28,018 nucleotides of DNA, taken from NCBI GenBank assembly GCA_002310035.1, contig DBYC01000009.1:273-28290 (forward strand). The letters run 5' to 3'. Origin of the DNA: a bacterium UBP6_UBA1196 (GTDB taxonomy: Bacteria > UBP6 > UBA1177). The translations under genes were made by a program, and so were the position numbers. The notes under the pieces are model-generated. The model saw nothing but the letters and a program-made list of their open reading frames with translations. It ran no database searches and had not been told where the DNA came from. This document shows, in pieces, positions 14,965-23,033 of the stretch (positions are counted from its first letter, which is position 1; every line of letters starts with the position of its first letter).

Positions 14965-15345
14965 TTAGTGAAGCCCGTATTTTGCCTTGTATTCATTGAT
15001 TGCCTTGTGCAGAGCTTCCGAAGCAAGGTTCGAGCAGTGCATTTTCTCTGCCGGAAGACCGCCGAGTTCCTCTGCAACGATGTCTCTCGTGACTTTGAGA
15101 GCCTCGTCGATGTGTTTTCCCTTTACCATTTCTGTCGTCATCGAGGAAGTCGCAATAGCCGCGCCGCAGCCGAAAGTTTCGAAAGAGATGTCTTCGATTA
15201 TTCCTTCAGGATTTATGCGGAGAAAAATTTTGATGATGTCGCCGCATGCCGGGTTTCCGACTTCGCCGATCGCGTTCGGGTTTTCGATTTTTCCGACATT
15301 GCGCGGATGAAGGAAGTGATCCATAACTTTTTCTGTGTAATTCAT
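14965..15345 (-). CDS. nifU: Fe-S cluster assembly scaffold, NifU/IscU-like
   Basis: This 126-residue scaffold has the three cluster-binding cysteines Cys34 (NPACGD), Cys60 (FGCGAAIA) and Cys104 (KMHCSNLA), and Asp36, which tunes cluster release. Length fits the single-domain NifU-N/IscU type found in many anaerobes; it lacks the C-terminal thioredoxin-like and ferredoxin domains of full NifU. It receives sulfur from the cysteine desulfurase encoded 14 nt upstream and builds transient [2Fe-2S] clusters in the cytoplasm. AGGAG lies just before the ATG. No HscA/HscB chaperones, ferredoxin or IscR regulator gene is present, so this is the minimal two-gene system. The nif-style name does not imply nitrogen fixation. 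Confidence 0.95.
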   Translation of the reverse strand: MNYTEKVMDHFLHPRNVGKIENPNAIGEVGNPACGDIIKIFLRINPEGIIEDISFETFGCGAAIATSSMTTEMVKGKHIDEALKVTRDIVAEELGGLPAEKMHCSNLASEALHKAINEYKAKYGLH

Positions 15346-15359
15346 TTTTGTCTCCTATC

Positions 15360-16550
15360 TTAATGTTTGTCTGCGTTTACAAATTCATCATAAATCGGCG
15401 AGAAGCTGCGAAGAAGCGAAATCGTGTTCTTCAAAGTGTCGACCGTGTAGTCGACGTCTTCGAGTGTTGAATGTTTTCCCAAAGAAAAACGGATGCTCGA
15501 ATGAGCCTCTTCCGGATCGCCGTTCAAAGCCGTGATGACGTGGCTCGCCTTGAGGTCGCTTGAAGAGCATGCGGAACCGGTTGAAACCGCGATACCTTCG
15601 GTGTCAAGCTTGAGAAGGATCCCCTCGCCTTCTACAAATCTGAACGAAATATTTGAAAGGGTCGGAACTCTGTGAGACGGATCGCCGACGACTCTCGTGT
15701 AAGGAATCTCGGCAAGAACTCTCTGCTCGAGATGGTCTCTGAGCGCAGCGACTCTTTTTGCTTCAGCGTCAAGCTCGGCAACTGCAAGCTCTATCGCCTT
15801 TCCCATGCCGATTATGCCGACAACGTTTTCTGTTCCCGGGCGTTTTCCTTTTTCCTGATGACCGCCGGTAAGCAGATTTTTCAAAACTCTTCCGCGTTTT
15901 ACGAAAAGTGCACCGACACCTTTGAGACCGTAGAATTTATGCGCCGAAACCGTCAGAAAATCGCAGCCGATTTTTTTGACATCGACATGGATCTTGCCGA
16001 CAGCCTGAACCGCATCGACGTGGAAAAGAATGTTGTGCTCGTGCGCTATTTTTCCTATCTCCTCGACCGGATAGATGTTTCCGATCTCGTTGTTTACGAA
16101 CATCGTCGAAATAAGGCCTGTATTTTCCTTTATCGCTTTGCGGAGATCGTCAAGGTTGAGATTTCCCTTGCCGTCAACCGGCAGATAAGTGACCTCGAAA
16201 CCCTCTTTTTCAAGTGCAGCAGCGGTGTTGAAAATGCTCGGATGCTCGACCGCAGTCGTGATTATGTGGTTTTTCTTCGCGTTTTTGCCAAGCCCCAGCA
16301 TATAGCCGCGGAGAACCGTGTTGTTTCCTTCGCTTGCGCAGGAATTGAAGTAGATTTCAGACGGATCGGCGTTCAAAGCCGCCGCGACTTTCGCCCTCGC
16401 AGCTTCTACTGCAGTTCTGACGACGCGCCCTTCATAGTGCCTGCTCGAAGGATTTCCGCCGAGCTCGGTGAGAAACGGCATTATTTCATCAACGACTTCC
16501 TTTCTGACAGGCGTTGTCGCGCTGTTGTCGAAGTATATTCTGTGTGTCAT
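15360..16550 (-). CDS. nifS: Cysteine desulfurase (NifS/IscS family)
   Basis: This 396-residue PLP enzyme converts cysteine to alanine and passes the sulfur as a persulfide to NifU. The N-terminus YFDNSATTP is diagnostic. The PLP lysine is Lys205 in SAHKFYG, and the PLP-contacting segment FHVDAVQA is at 176-183. The mobile sulfur-carrying cysteine is Cys328 in TGSACSSSDLKASHV. The loop around Cys328 is of the longer class I (NifS/IscS) type. Length is normal. The usual TSGATE segment reads FNSCASEGNN, which puts an extra Cys71 near the cofactor; this is unusual but not obviously disabling. It is the first gene of nifS-nifU-spoIID, with a promoter at 16589-16616. Confidence 0.95.
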   Translation of the reverse strand: MTHRIYFDNSATTPVRKEVVDEIMPFLTELGGNPSSRHYEGRVVRTAVEAARAKVAAALNADPSEIYFNSCASEGNNTVLRGYMLGLGKNAKKNHIITTAVEHPSIFNTAAALEKEGFEVTYLPVDGKGNLNLDDLRKAIKENTGLISTMFVNNEIGNIYPVEEIGKIAHEHNILFHVDAVQAVGKIHVDVKKIGCDFLTVSAHKFYGLKGVGALFVKRGRVLKNLLTGGHQEKGKRPGTENVVGIIGMGKAIELAVAELDAEAKRVAALRDHLEQRVLAEIPYTRVVGDPSHRVPTLSNISFRFVEGEGILLKLDTEGIAVSTGSACSSSDLKASHVITALNGDPEEAHSSIRFSLGKHSTLEDVDYTVDTLKNTISLLRSFSPIYDEFVNADKH

Positions 16551-16588
16551 CGTAAAACCTCTAAAAAAACAATAAATTCACGGCCGCT

Positions 16589-16616
16589 AATATAATTTCA
16601 ACTTTCCGTTTGTCAA
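16589..16616 (-). promoter_or_regulatory. Sigma70-like promoter of the nifS operon
   Basis: On the minus strand a perfect TTGACA (16611-16616) precedes TATATT (16589-16594) by 16 nt. The gap to the divergent thymidine kinase also holds a weak plus-strand candidate, TTGATA at 16626-16631. No IscR-like operator was recognised. Confidence 0.6.
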
Positions 16617-16683
16617 TCCGAAAAATTGATATTTTTTCCGTTTTTTTTAAGATTCCGCTGTAATTTTTCCGACGGAGGGAATC

Positions 16684-17277
16684 TTGGCAAAACTTTATTT
16701 CAGATACGGCGCGATGGGGGCAAGCAAAACTTCAAACGCGCTTATGGTTGAATACAACTACTTTGAACGCGGTCAGAATGCCGTTATTTTCAAGCCTTCG
16801 ATCGACACGCGGGACGGCATCGACATCGTTAAAAGCAGAGTCGGACTTGCAAAAAAGGCCTATCTTCTTGCTCCGGACGACGATGCTTTTGAAACGATCC
16901 GCAAAATGAACGAGACGAAAAAAATCGACTGCGTGATAATCGATGAAGCACAGTTTTTAGAAGGAAAGCAGGTGATGCAGCTCTGCCGTGTCGTTGACGA
17001 GCTTAATATTCCGGTCATCGCATACGGACTGCGCGCCGATTTCGCAGGCAACCTCTTCCCCGGAAGCGAACGCCTGCTTGCAATGGCCGACACAATCGAA
17101 GAAATCAAAACTGTCTGCTGGTGCTCGAAAAAAGCGATAATGAATGCCAGAGTCGTTGACGGAAAAGTCGTAAAAATCGGCGAACAGGTCGTCCTCGGCG
17201 GCAACGAAAGTTATGTCGCGCTTTGCAGAAAACACTGGGCTGAAGGAAATCTCGGCGAGAAAAAGCAGTCCTTTTAA
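16684..17277 (+). CDS. tdk: Thymidine kinase (class II)
   Basis: The 197-residue product starts at TTG (16684), four bases after GGAGGG; no ATG is available before the P-loop, so TTG is the real start. It phosphorylates thymidine to dTMP for salvage. The P-loop is GAMGASKT (residues 9-16), followed by KPSIDTRDG. The catalytic base is Glu88 in IIDEAQF, and the YGLRADFAGNLFPGS lasso-region motif is at about 114-128. Zinc ligands are Cys145 and Cys147 (CWC) with Cys181 and His184 (CRKH). Walker A has Ser in place of the usual Gly before Lys, a variant I believe recurs in one branch of bacterial TKs. It is a monocistronic gene whose 3' end overlaps the convergent mlaE-like gene by 4 bp. Confidence 0.93.
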   Translation: MAKLYFRYGAMGASKTSNALMVEYNYFERGQNAVIFKPSIDTRDGIDIVKSRVGLAKKAYLLAPDDDAFETIRKMNETKKIDCVIIDEAQFLEGKQVMQLCRVVDELNIPVIAYGLRADFAGNLFPGSERLLAMADTIEEIKTVCWCSKKAIMNARVVDGKVVKIGEQVVLGGNESYVALCRKHWAEGNLGEKKQSF

Positions 17278-18320
17278 GTGTAGAGAAAAAGAGAGAAAAT
17301 CGCGTCGATCGCGACGACCATGAATATCGAGACAACGACCGATTCCGTCGTGGCGCGTCCGACTGCATCAGCTCCGCCGCGGACGTTGAGACCTTTGAAA
17401 CTTCCGACTGCGAGAATGACCCACGCGAACGAGATGCTTTTTATCGTGCCCCAGAAAATATCTGACATTTTTATCGATTCTATGACGTCTACCCAGAACG
17501 ATTTCGGCGGAATGCTATAAACAGATGCGATTATGAATCCGCCGACGATTCCTGCGATGTCCGCGATCAAGGTGAGGACAGGCATGACTGTCGTAAACGC
17601 CCAGAATTTAGGAACAAGCAGGAATTTCAAAGGCTTGACGCCCATCGTTTTGAGCGCGTCGACTTCTTCCATGACGACCATCGTTCCGATTTCAGCTGCA
17701 ATAGAACTGCCCGTTCTACCTGCAATGATTATCGCGGTGATGAGGGGCCCGAGTTCTTTTGTCATGATCATGGTGCTCATCATTGCGAGCATGCTCTGAC
17801 CGCCCATTTTCGCAAGCTGGATCGCCGCCTGAAGCGCGATCGTAAAACCGATGAGAAATGCGAGCAGAAAGACAATAGGAATCGCCAGATAGCCGATATA
17901 ATACGCGTTTTTCGTCGTGTCATATTTAAGGATGAACTTGCGGTTGTAAAGCGATTCGACCGAATAAAAAATCATATCGACCATTATCACGAAGAAGTAG
18001 AAAATCACGTCCCAAAGTTTTAAAATTCTGCCGCCGAGCCTTTCAAGACGCGGTTCTGCAGGCTTTTCTTCACTTTCTTTTTCAATTTCCGCTTCCTCTT
18101 TGGAGTAAAAGATCTCCTTTTTCAGGCTTTCAGGAACAATCAGCTGCTCCGGATAATTTTCGGAAAGCTGCCTGATAAGAGCTTTCGTTATTGAATTGAG
18201 CGAAATTCCGGAACCGATTTCAAAAGTTCCGCCGTCTGAAAAACGCGATGCCAGCTCCGCATAGGCCTTTGCGCTGTTTTCGATCGTCAAATCGTTAGGA
18301 ATATTGAGTCTTTCAGCCAT
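17274..18320 (-). CDS. MlaE-family ABC lipid transporter permease with N-terminal STAS-like region
   Basis: The 348-residue protein has an N-terminal soluble part (1-95) and a permease with five to six membrane segments (about 105-348). Permease hallmarks are GFTIALQAAIQLAKMGG, MTKELGPLITAIIIAGRTGSSIAAEIGTMVVMEEVDALKTMG and SFAWVILAVGSFKG. The N-terminus (LTIENSAKAYAELASRF, then SLNSITKALIRQL) looks like a shortened STAS/MlaB domain, followed by a Glu/Lys-rich linker; STAS-MlaE fusions are known. The family moves phospholipids between inner and outer membranes with an ATPase (MlaF) and an MCE protein (MlaD). Neither is encoded in the window. Its ATG lies 2 nt after the prenyl synthase stop, so they are cotranscribed. 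Confidence 0.9.
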   Translation of the reverse strand: MAERLNIPNDLTIENSAKAYAELASRFSDGGTFEIGSGISLNSITKALIRQLSENYPEQLIVPESLKKEIFYSKEEAEIEKESEEKPAEPRLERLGGRILKLWDVIFYFFVIMVDMIFYSVESLYNRKFILKYDTTKNAYYIGYLAIPIVFLLAFLIGFTIALQAAIQLAKMGGQSMLAMMSTMIMTKELGPLITAIIIAGRTGSSIAAEIGTMVVMEEVDALKTMGVKPLKFLLVPKFWAFTTVMPVLTLIADIAGIVGGFIIASVYSIPPKSFWVDVIESIKMSDIFWGTIKSISFAWVILAVGSFKGLNVRGGADAVGRATTESVVVSIFMVVAIDAIFSLFLYT

Positions 18321-18322
18321 TT

Positions 18323-19210
18323 CTACTTTGCCATATCTCTGACATAATCAGCAAACTGCAAAAGGATTTCCATCCATTCGCTTTCTTTAAACGCCGACAT
18401 AAGCGCCGCTTTCGCCTTTTCCGTTCTCTTAACGACCGCGTTTCGGGCTCCGTCGAGCCCCATCAGTGCCGGATAGGTCATTTTGTTGAGTTCGGCATCG
18501 CTCCCGACCGGTTTTCCGAGTTTTTCGGTCGTGGAAGTTATATCTAAAATATCGTCAGAGATCTGGAATGCTATACCCAATTCTGTTGCAAATTCTTCAA
18601 GCGCATTCACCTCTTTTTCGTCAGCATCAAGCCACGCCGCGGCACCTGCGGTAGCTGCGATAAACAGCTCTGAAGTCTTGTAATAGTTAATGAAATCGAG
18701 CTTTTCCGCTGTTCTTTCGTTTTCTGGGATCGTGCAGTCGTAAATCTGCCCCAAAGTCATTCCGCGGCCGCCGACAGCTTTTGAGAAATACTTCCCCGCA
18801 CGCTTCAAATTACCTTCGCCGAACTCAAAAAGGAGCGAAAAAGCATCAGTGTTGAGCGCATCACCCGCCAGGATCGCGATATCCTCGCGGAAAGCCTTGT
18901 GGCAGCTCGGTTTGCCGCGGCGCAGATCGTCATTATCAAGCGCAGGAAGATCGTCATGGATCAGCGAAAAAGTATGGACGAACTCAAGAGCGCAGGCATA
19001 GGGCATGATGAGTTCACGCGGTTTCCCGAGCATTTCACACACAACGACCGCAAGAAACGGCCGGAGCCTTTTTCCGCCGGCACTCAGGCTGTACTCCATC
19101 GCATCGTGCAAAACTCCGGGAATATGGAGTGAATCAAGATAAAATTTCAAATATTTTTCAGTGTTTTCTTTTTCAGCTTTAAGAAGTTCCAAAAAATTCA
19201 TTTCTGTCAT
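18323..19210 (-). CDS. ispA: Polyprenyl (farnesyl/geranylgeranyl) diphosphate synthase
   Basis: This 295-residue all-helical synthase condenses isopentenyl diphosphate with allylic diphosphates. The substrate-binding GGKRLRP is at 45-51. The first Asp-rich motif is DDLPALDNDD (86-95), with the two-residue insertion of type II bacterial enzymes. The second is DDILD (219-223). LGKPVGSDAELNKMTYP at 231-247 is the conserved loop that follows it. Length and motifs fit IspA (C15) or short GGPP synthases (C20); chain length cannot be fixed by eye. GGAG precedes the ATG. It lies between the nitroreductase gene (42-nt gap) and the MlaE permease (2-nt gap). xseB, a frequent neighbour of ispA, is encoded further upstream on the same strand. 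Confidence 0.93.
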   Translation of the reverse strand: MTEMNFLELLKAEKENTEKYLKFYLDSLHIPGVLHDAMEYSLSAGGKRLRPFLAVVVCEMLGKPRELIMPYACALEFVHTFSLIHDDLPALDNDDLRRGKPSCHKAFREDIAILAGDALNTDAFSLLFEFGEGNLKRAGKYFSKAVGGRGMTLGQIYDCTIPENERTAEKLDFINYYKTSELFIAATAGAAAWLDADEKEVNALEEFATELGIAFQISDDILDITSTTEKLGKPVGSDAELNKMTYPALMGLDGARNAVVKRTEKAKAALMSAFKESEWMEILLQFADYVRDMAK

Positions 19211-19252
19211 TTCTCTCTCCGAAACAAAACCGCAAAATCAAGGAAAAACAGG

Positions 19253-19861
19253 TTATTTTCCAGACTTAGCCTTATCCGCCCAGCTGTTCCAATGAATCAC
19301 ATTTTTGTCGAACTTGTCTTTCGGCTTGTCTGTGCCGGCAGGTTTCCCGACCGGAATGAACGCGAGCGGAACGATATTCGCCGGAAGTCCGAGAATGTCA
19401 ACAGCCGATTTCACCCTGTTCGGATCAGGATAAAGCGCTGTCCAGACTGCTCCGAGTCCGAGCGATTCAGCCGCAAGAAGGATGTTCTGTGCCGCAGCGC
19501 TGCAGTCCATGATCCAGAAAGTTGAATCCTTGCCGCCGGCCTGCTTCTCGATATTGCCTGCTACGACTATCGCATAACCCGCTTTTTCGACCATCTTCGC
19601 GTAAGGCAGGGCATCGTGCATCTTTTTTATAACTGCTTTATCATTGATGATTATGAATTCCCACGGTCTTCTGTCCATCGCGGAAGGCGCCGCCATTCCG
19701 GCCTTGACCAGAAATTCGAGAGTCTCGGGCCCGATCGTTGCCTCGACATAGTTTCTTACGCTTTTGCGGTTGAAAATCGTTTTTGTTGTCTCGTTCATTT
19801 TTTCACCTCCGAAAACACTGAAAACGGCAAGAAGAACTGCCGCAAAAACCATCTTTCTCAT
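19253..19861 (-). CDS. Nitroreductase family protein with an N-terminal signal peptide
   Basis: The 202-residue product belongs to the FMN-dependent nitroreductase fold: NRKSVRNY (31-38) and MAAPSAMDRRPWEFIII (about 56-72) are the N-terminal FMN-binding motifs, and LLAAESLGLGAVWTALYP (about 132-149) and IPVGKP are the C-terminal ones. It starts with a Sec-like signal, MRKMVFAAVLLAVFSVFGG, unusual for this mostly cytoplasmic family. The ATG at 19861 has AGGAGG. A second ATG at codon 22 (19796-19798) has an equally strong GGAGGTG five bases upstream and would give a 181-residue cytoplasmic form. It has its own promoter at 19893-19921. Substrate unknown; flavin-dependent reduction of nitro compounds or quinones is the family theme. 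Confidence 0.88.
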   Translation of the reverse strand: MRKMVFAAVLLAVFSVFGGEKMNETTKTIFNRKSVRNYVEATIGPETLEFLVKAGMAAPSAMDRRPWEFIIINDKAVIKKMHDALPYAKMVEKAGYAIVVAGNIEKQAGGKDSTFWIMDCSAAAQNILLAAESLGLGAVWTALYPDPNRVKSAVDILGLPANIVPLAFIPVGKPAGTDKPKDKFDKNVIHWNSWADKAKSGK

Positions 19862-19892
19862 TATATCCTCCTAAAAAATCAAGCGACCGGTC

Positions 19893-19921
19893 AATTTAAT
19901 TGAATCAAAAAAATATGTCAA
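19893..19921 (-). promoter_or_regulatory. Sigma70-like promoter of the nitroreductase gene
   Basis: On the minus strand a perfect TTGACA (19916-19921) precedes TAAATT (19893-19898) by 17 nt. Directly after the -10 lies the palindrome GACCGGTC (19885-19892), placed over the expected start of transcription, where a repressor could bind. The operator role is conjecture. Confidence 0.6.
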
Positions 19922-19935
19922 CCATATGAATTTTT

Positions 19936-20541
19936 TCATTTTACAGCTACAAAAGCGGCATGTCTTTTTTCAGTTTTGTCTCTCCGGTAGGAAAAATAGC
20001 CTTTCCCGCAGAAAGTACATTCCGAATCGAGGGTTATTTCCGATATTCCGGACTTTTCGAGCTCGTTTTTTATCGCCGTTTTTAAATCAGCATGAAGTTT
20101 TCCATTCACATAACTCATAGGAATTTCTGCTTTTTCAAATCTTTCGCGAAGTTCATCCCCTATTTCGAAACAGCAGGACCCTATTCCGTGAAAAATTACA
20201 GCTTTGATATTGCGGCAGCCCATCTCAGCCATGATCTTCGCCCCTTTTGAAGCTATTTTAAGCTCGGTCCCGCGCCAGCCGCTGTGGAAAACCCCTGCGA
20301 TATCCGCAGTCCTGTCAAAAAGAACTACCGGAATGCAGTCGGCAGTTCTGATAAGGGCTATAGAAGGTTTTGTAATGATCACTCCGTCACCTTCGCCAGC
20401 ACTATCTACAAAAATAGTGTCGCTGTGAATCTGATGCGGACGCCACAAAGTTTCAAGGCCGAATTTCCGTTTCAACTCAGCTTCGATCTGCGGAAGTTCC
20501 GCTCTGGCATCGCGATCCTTTATAAAATCATAGAAAATCAT
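19936..20541 (-). CDS. yfiH: YfiH/LACC1-like multicopper-type domain protein (purine nucleoside phosphorylase family)
   Basis: The 201-residue cytoplasmic protein has the YfiH (DUF152) metal centre: His39 in HQIHSD, Cys69 in RTADCIPV and His86 in VFHSGWRG. GIGSCCFEIGDEL (about 119-131) and the C-terminal YFSYRRDKTEKRHAAFVAV are also conserved. The family was once called polyphenol oxidase or laccase-domain. Several members are now known to act on purine nucleosides (phosphorylase and deaminase) or to correct peptidoglycan composition. At 201 residues it is slightly short at the N-terminus compared with the usual 240-250. Its ATG overlaps the xseB stop (ATGA), so it is translationally coupled and last in the exporter-xseB-yfiH unit. 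Confidence 0.93.
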   Translation of the reverse strand: MIFYDFIKDRDARAELPQIEAELKRKFGLETLWRPHQIHSDTIFVDSAGEGDGVIITKPSIALIRTADCIPVVLFDRTADIAGVFHSGWRGTELKIASKGAKIMAEMGCRNIKAVIFHGIGSCCFEIGDELRERFEKAEIPMSYVNGKLHADLKTAIKNELEKSGISEITLDSECTFCGKGYFSYRRDKTEKRHAAFVAVK

Positions 20542-20771
20542 TGGAAATCTTTCCGCCCGAGCTTGTCGGCATCGACCGTTTTCTCGCCTTCTTCCGTGAG
20601 GATTCTGATTTTTGTTCTGGCATCTTCCAGATAGGTTTTGATTGAAACAGAGAGCTTTACGCCTTCTTCGTAAAGTTTGACAGCATCTTCTATCTCAGGA
20701 TTTTCATTAAGTTTTTCGACGATTTCTTCCAAACGCCTCATTTTCGCCGCAAGTGAGTTTTTCTTTTCCAT
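20538..20771 (-). CDS. xseB: Exodeoxyribonuclease VII small subunit
   Basis: The 77-residue product is the small XseB subunit, which coats the large XseA nuclease. The family core reads MRRLEEIVEKLNENPEIEDAV followed by KLYEEGVKL, then a second helix KTYLEDARTKIRIL; both are coiled-coil helices. I start at the ATG at 20771 because GAGGTG lies four bases before it; the alternative ATG at 20783 has no ribosome site. No xseA gene is in the window, which is common since the two are often unlinked. It sits 24 nt after the RND exporter gene and overlaps yfiH by 4 bp. Confidence 0.92.
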   Translation of the reverse strand: MEKKNSLAAKMRRLEEIVEKLNENPEIEDAVKLYEEGVKLSVSIKTYLEDARTKIRILTEEGEKTVDADKLGRKDFQ

Positions 20772-20795
20772 TCCGCACCTCATGTAAGCTGATAT

Positions 20796-23033
20796 TTACT
20801 TCTTTTCCAGGAATTTCGGTCTGAAAACTATGCAGACTGACGGCAGAAGCGCGATCGATCCGACAAGACAGACCGCGATGCTGAGAACGATCAGCGCGCC
20901 GAAATAACGGATCGGCAGAAACGAGCTCATCAGAAGAATAACGAAGCCTACCATGACGCTCACTGCGTTGAAAATGATGCCGCGCCCGGTAGTAAGCAGT
21001 GTGTGTTTGACTGCTTCGGCCGGATTTCCGTGCTTCTGCATTTCGATTTTGTAACGCCACAGAAAGTGTATCATGTAGTCGACCCCTACCCCGATGACTA
21101 TCGATGAAATCAGTGCAGTCGCGATGTCAAGCGTGACACCGGTAAATCCCATGACTCCGAACATGAGGACGAGCGAAACTCCGAGCGGAAAGCCTGCGAT
21201 AAGCCCGGCGACGACCGATTTGAAAAGGATCATCACGAGGAAAGAAACCAGCACGAACGAAAGAACGAGCGAAATCACCTGACCGTCGATAACGCTGTCG
21301 ATAAGATCTTTAAACATGACACCAGAGCCTGTGATTTCGGTGAAAATCGGCTCGTTTTCAATCAGTTTCTGTGTGTCGATAACGACTTTCTTTATCGTTT
21401 CGCTGCTTTCGCTGTTTAGCTGGACGATGATCTGAGCCTGCGTAAAATCGGGATTTACCAGTTTGGTAAGTTCGTCAGGATCACCCATTTCGTTGTATTT
21501 CGTGAGGAAAAAATCAACTGCGTTTTTGGTTTCCGGAATTTCGCCGAACCCTTTTTCGCCCGGCTGATAAGCCCCCTTCGTGACAAGTTTTATAAGTTTT
21601 GCGATCGAAAGAGTGTTTCCGACATTCGGGTTTTTGCTGATCGTCTGCTCGACTTCATCAATCTTTTTAAGGACTTTAGGATCTTTAATATCGGCTTTGA
21701 CATTGACGCTTATGATCTGAGAGCCGCCGAAATTGTCGTTGATAAGCTGCGATGCGATCTGCGCCGGATGCCCTTTCGGATAGTAGCTTGCAAGGTTGGA
21801 ATCTACCACTATCTTCGGGATCCCGAAAGCCATTACAACAGTCAGGACTAAGGTAAAAACAAGAAGCATTTTAGGATGATTCGAAACGAAAGTTGCCAGA
21901 TTCAGAAGAAGTTTTTCGGTCGCCGGACGTTTTTCCTTGTTGATGACCGGTGTCGGGACCTTCATCATCGAAAGGACTGCCGGAATAAAGAAAATGCTCG
22001 CGAAAAGGGCGAACGAAATTCCTACTGACGCAAGAATTCCGAGCTGCGCCGCCGGAACGACCGTGTGGGTCATAAGGCAGAGCATTCCGGCTATCGTCGT
22101 GACACCTGTCAGGATTACAGGCGCTGTCATGTCGGAAAACACCGCTTTCGCAAGTTCGGCCGAGCTTTTCTGCCCTTTCGCTTCCATGTTGTGAAGCTGA
22201 TAACGGCTGATTATGTGGATCCCGTAACCGTTCGCTACGGCAATCAGAATGACCGGCATAATTACTGTGAGAGTCGTCATCTGCCAGCCGAGAAGCGGCA
22301 CCAGTCCCATTGAAACGACGATCGACATGATAACGACCGAAAACGGCAGAAGAACGCCGCAAAGCTGCTTGAAACTGATAAAAAGAATGCAGAACATTAT
22401 AAGAAGTCCGAGCGGCATGAAAACTGCCATATCTTTCGGGAGATCTTCGGAAATATGCTCTTTGATTACAGGAAGACCGCCGAGAGTGACTTTTCCAGGC
22501 CCTTCGACTTTTGCGACTGCTTCGCGGATATTTTTAGTGATTTCAAGGCCTTTTCCGTTGTTTTTCATTCTGACAAGCACAGCCGCAGCGGTAAAGTCAT
22601 CGTTTATCAGAGTACGCATGACCATATCGTTGCCTTTGAGCATTTTTCGCAGTTCTTCACGCTGCGCGAGCTCTTTCGGAGTTCCTTCGGCAGGCTTTTC
22701 GTCGGCGAAAGGATCGTCGTCGACCATCGGGATCGAATTGACTTTTTCGATATCAGGCACATCTTTCAGCGCCGAAGCGATCGCGTTTATCTGTTCAAGA
22801 ACCGCCGGACGCAACACATCCTTGTCCTCGACGACAACAAAAACTATCTCCATTCCGCCGAACTTCTCTTCAAGTTCTTTGAGGTGGACCCTGAGATAAT
22901 CAGGCAGCATGTTTTCGACATCAGAATCGACGGAACTGTCCTTCAGCGGGATCGCCATGAGTACTGTGAAAATTATGAACAGCGTGATAATGAGCACCCT
23001 GAATTTTATAATCGAATCAGCCAGATTTTTCAT
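20796..23033 (-). CDS. RND-superfamily (MMPL/COG1033) exporter
   Basis: I start at the ATG at 23033 (MKNLADSIIKFRVL), five bases after AAGAGG; the longer frame to 23060 has no better site. The 745-residue inner-membrane protein has two copies of the RND half-unit: one N-terminal helix, a periplasmic loop of about 170 residues, then five helices, repeated. Hallmarks are SVDSDVENMLPDY after the first helix, TVIMPVILIAVANGYGIHIISRYQ in the first half and SSIVIGVGVDYMIHFLWRYK in the second. The VGVDYMIHF and VANGYGIHI Asp/His positions mark the proton relay region. It is about 750 residues, like hopanoid or lipid-related MMPL exporters, shorter than drug-type AcrB. The substrate is unknown; lipid-like cargo is plausible. 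Confidence 0.9.
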   Translation of the reverse strand: MKNLADSIIKFRVLIITLFIIFTVLMAIPLKDSSVDSDVENMLPDYLRVHLKELEEKFGGMEIVFVVVEDKDVLRPAVLEQINAIASALKDVPDIEKVNSIPMVDDDPFADEKPAEGTPKELAQREELRKMLKGNDMVMRTLINDDFTAAAVLVRMKNNGKGLEITKNIREAVAKVEGPGKVTLGGLPVIKEHISEDLPKDMAVFMPLGLLIMFCILFISFKQLCGVLLPFSVVIMSIVVSMGLVPLLGWQMTTLTVIMPVILIAVANGYGIHIISRYQLHNMEAKGQKSSAELAKAVFSDMTAPVILTGVTTIAGMLCLMTHTVVPAAQLGILASVGISFALFASIFFIPAVLSMMKVPTPVINKEKRPATEKLLLNLATFVSNHPKMLLVFTLVLTVVMAFGIPKIVVDSNLASYYPKGHPAQIASQLINDNFGGSQIISVNVKADIKDPKVLKKIDEVEQTISKNPNVGNTLSIAKLIKLVTKGAYQPGEKGFGEIPETKNAVDFFLTKYNEMGDPDELTKLVNPDFTQAQIIVQLNSESSETIKKVVIDTQKLIENEPIFTEITGSGVMFKDLIDSVIDGQVISLVLSFVLVSFLVMILFKSVVAGLIAGFPLGVSLVLMFGVMGFTGVTLDIATALISSIVIGVGVDYMIHFLWRYKIEMQKHGNPAEAVKHTLLTTGRGIIFNAVSVMVGFVILLMSSFLPIRYFGALIVLSIAVCLVGSIALLPSVCIVFRPKFLEKK

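Noticed and set aside
14965..16550. nifS-nifU as a sign of nitrogen fixation
   Set aside because: No nitrogenase or other nif gene is present. The pair is the general Fe-S assembly system of many anaerobes.
15672..16595. 307-codon plus-strand frame opposite nifS
   Set aside because: Antisense to an intact cysteine desulfurase, with shadow-type composition and no start signal.
19924..19940. ATGAA/TTCAT hairpin after yfiH as a terminator
   Set aside because: Only 5 bp, AT-only apart from one pair, and no T run follows on the minus strand.
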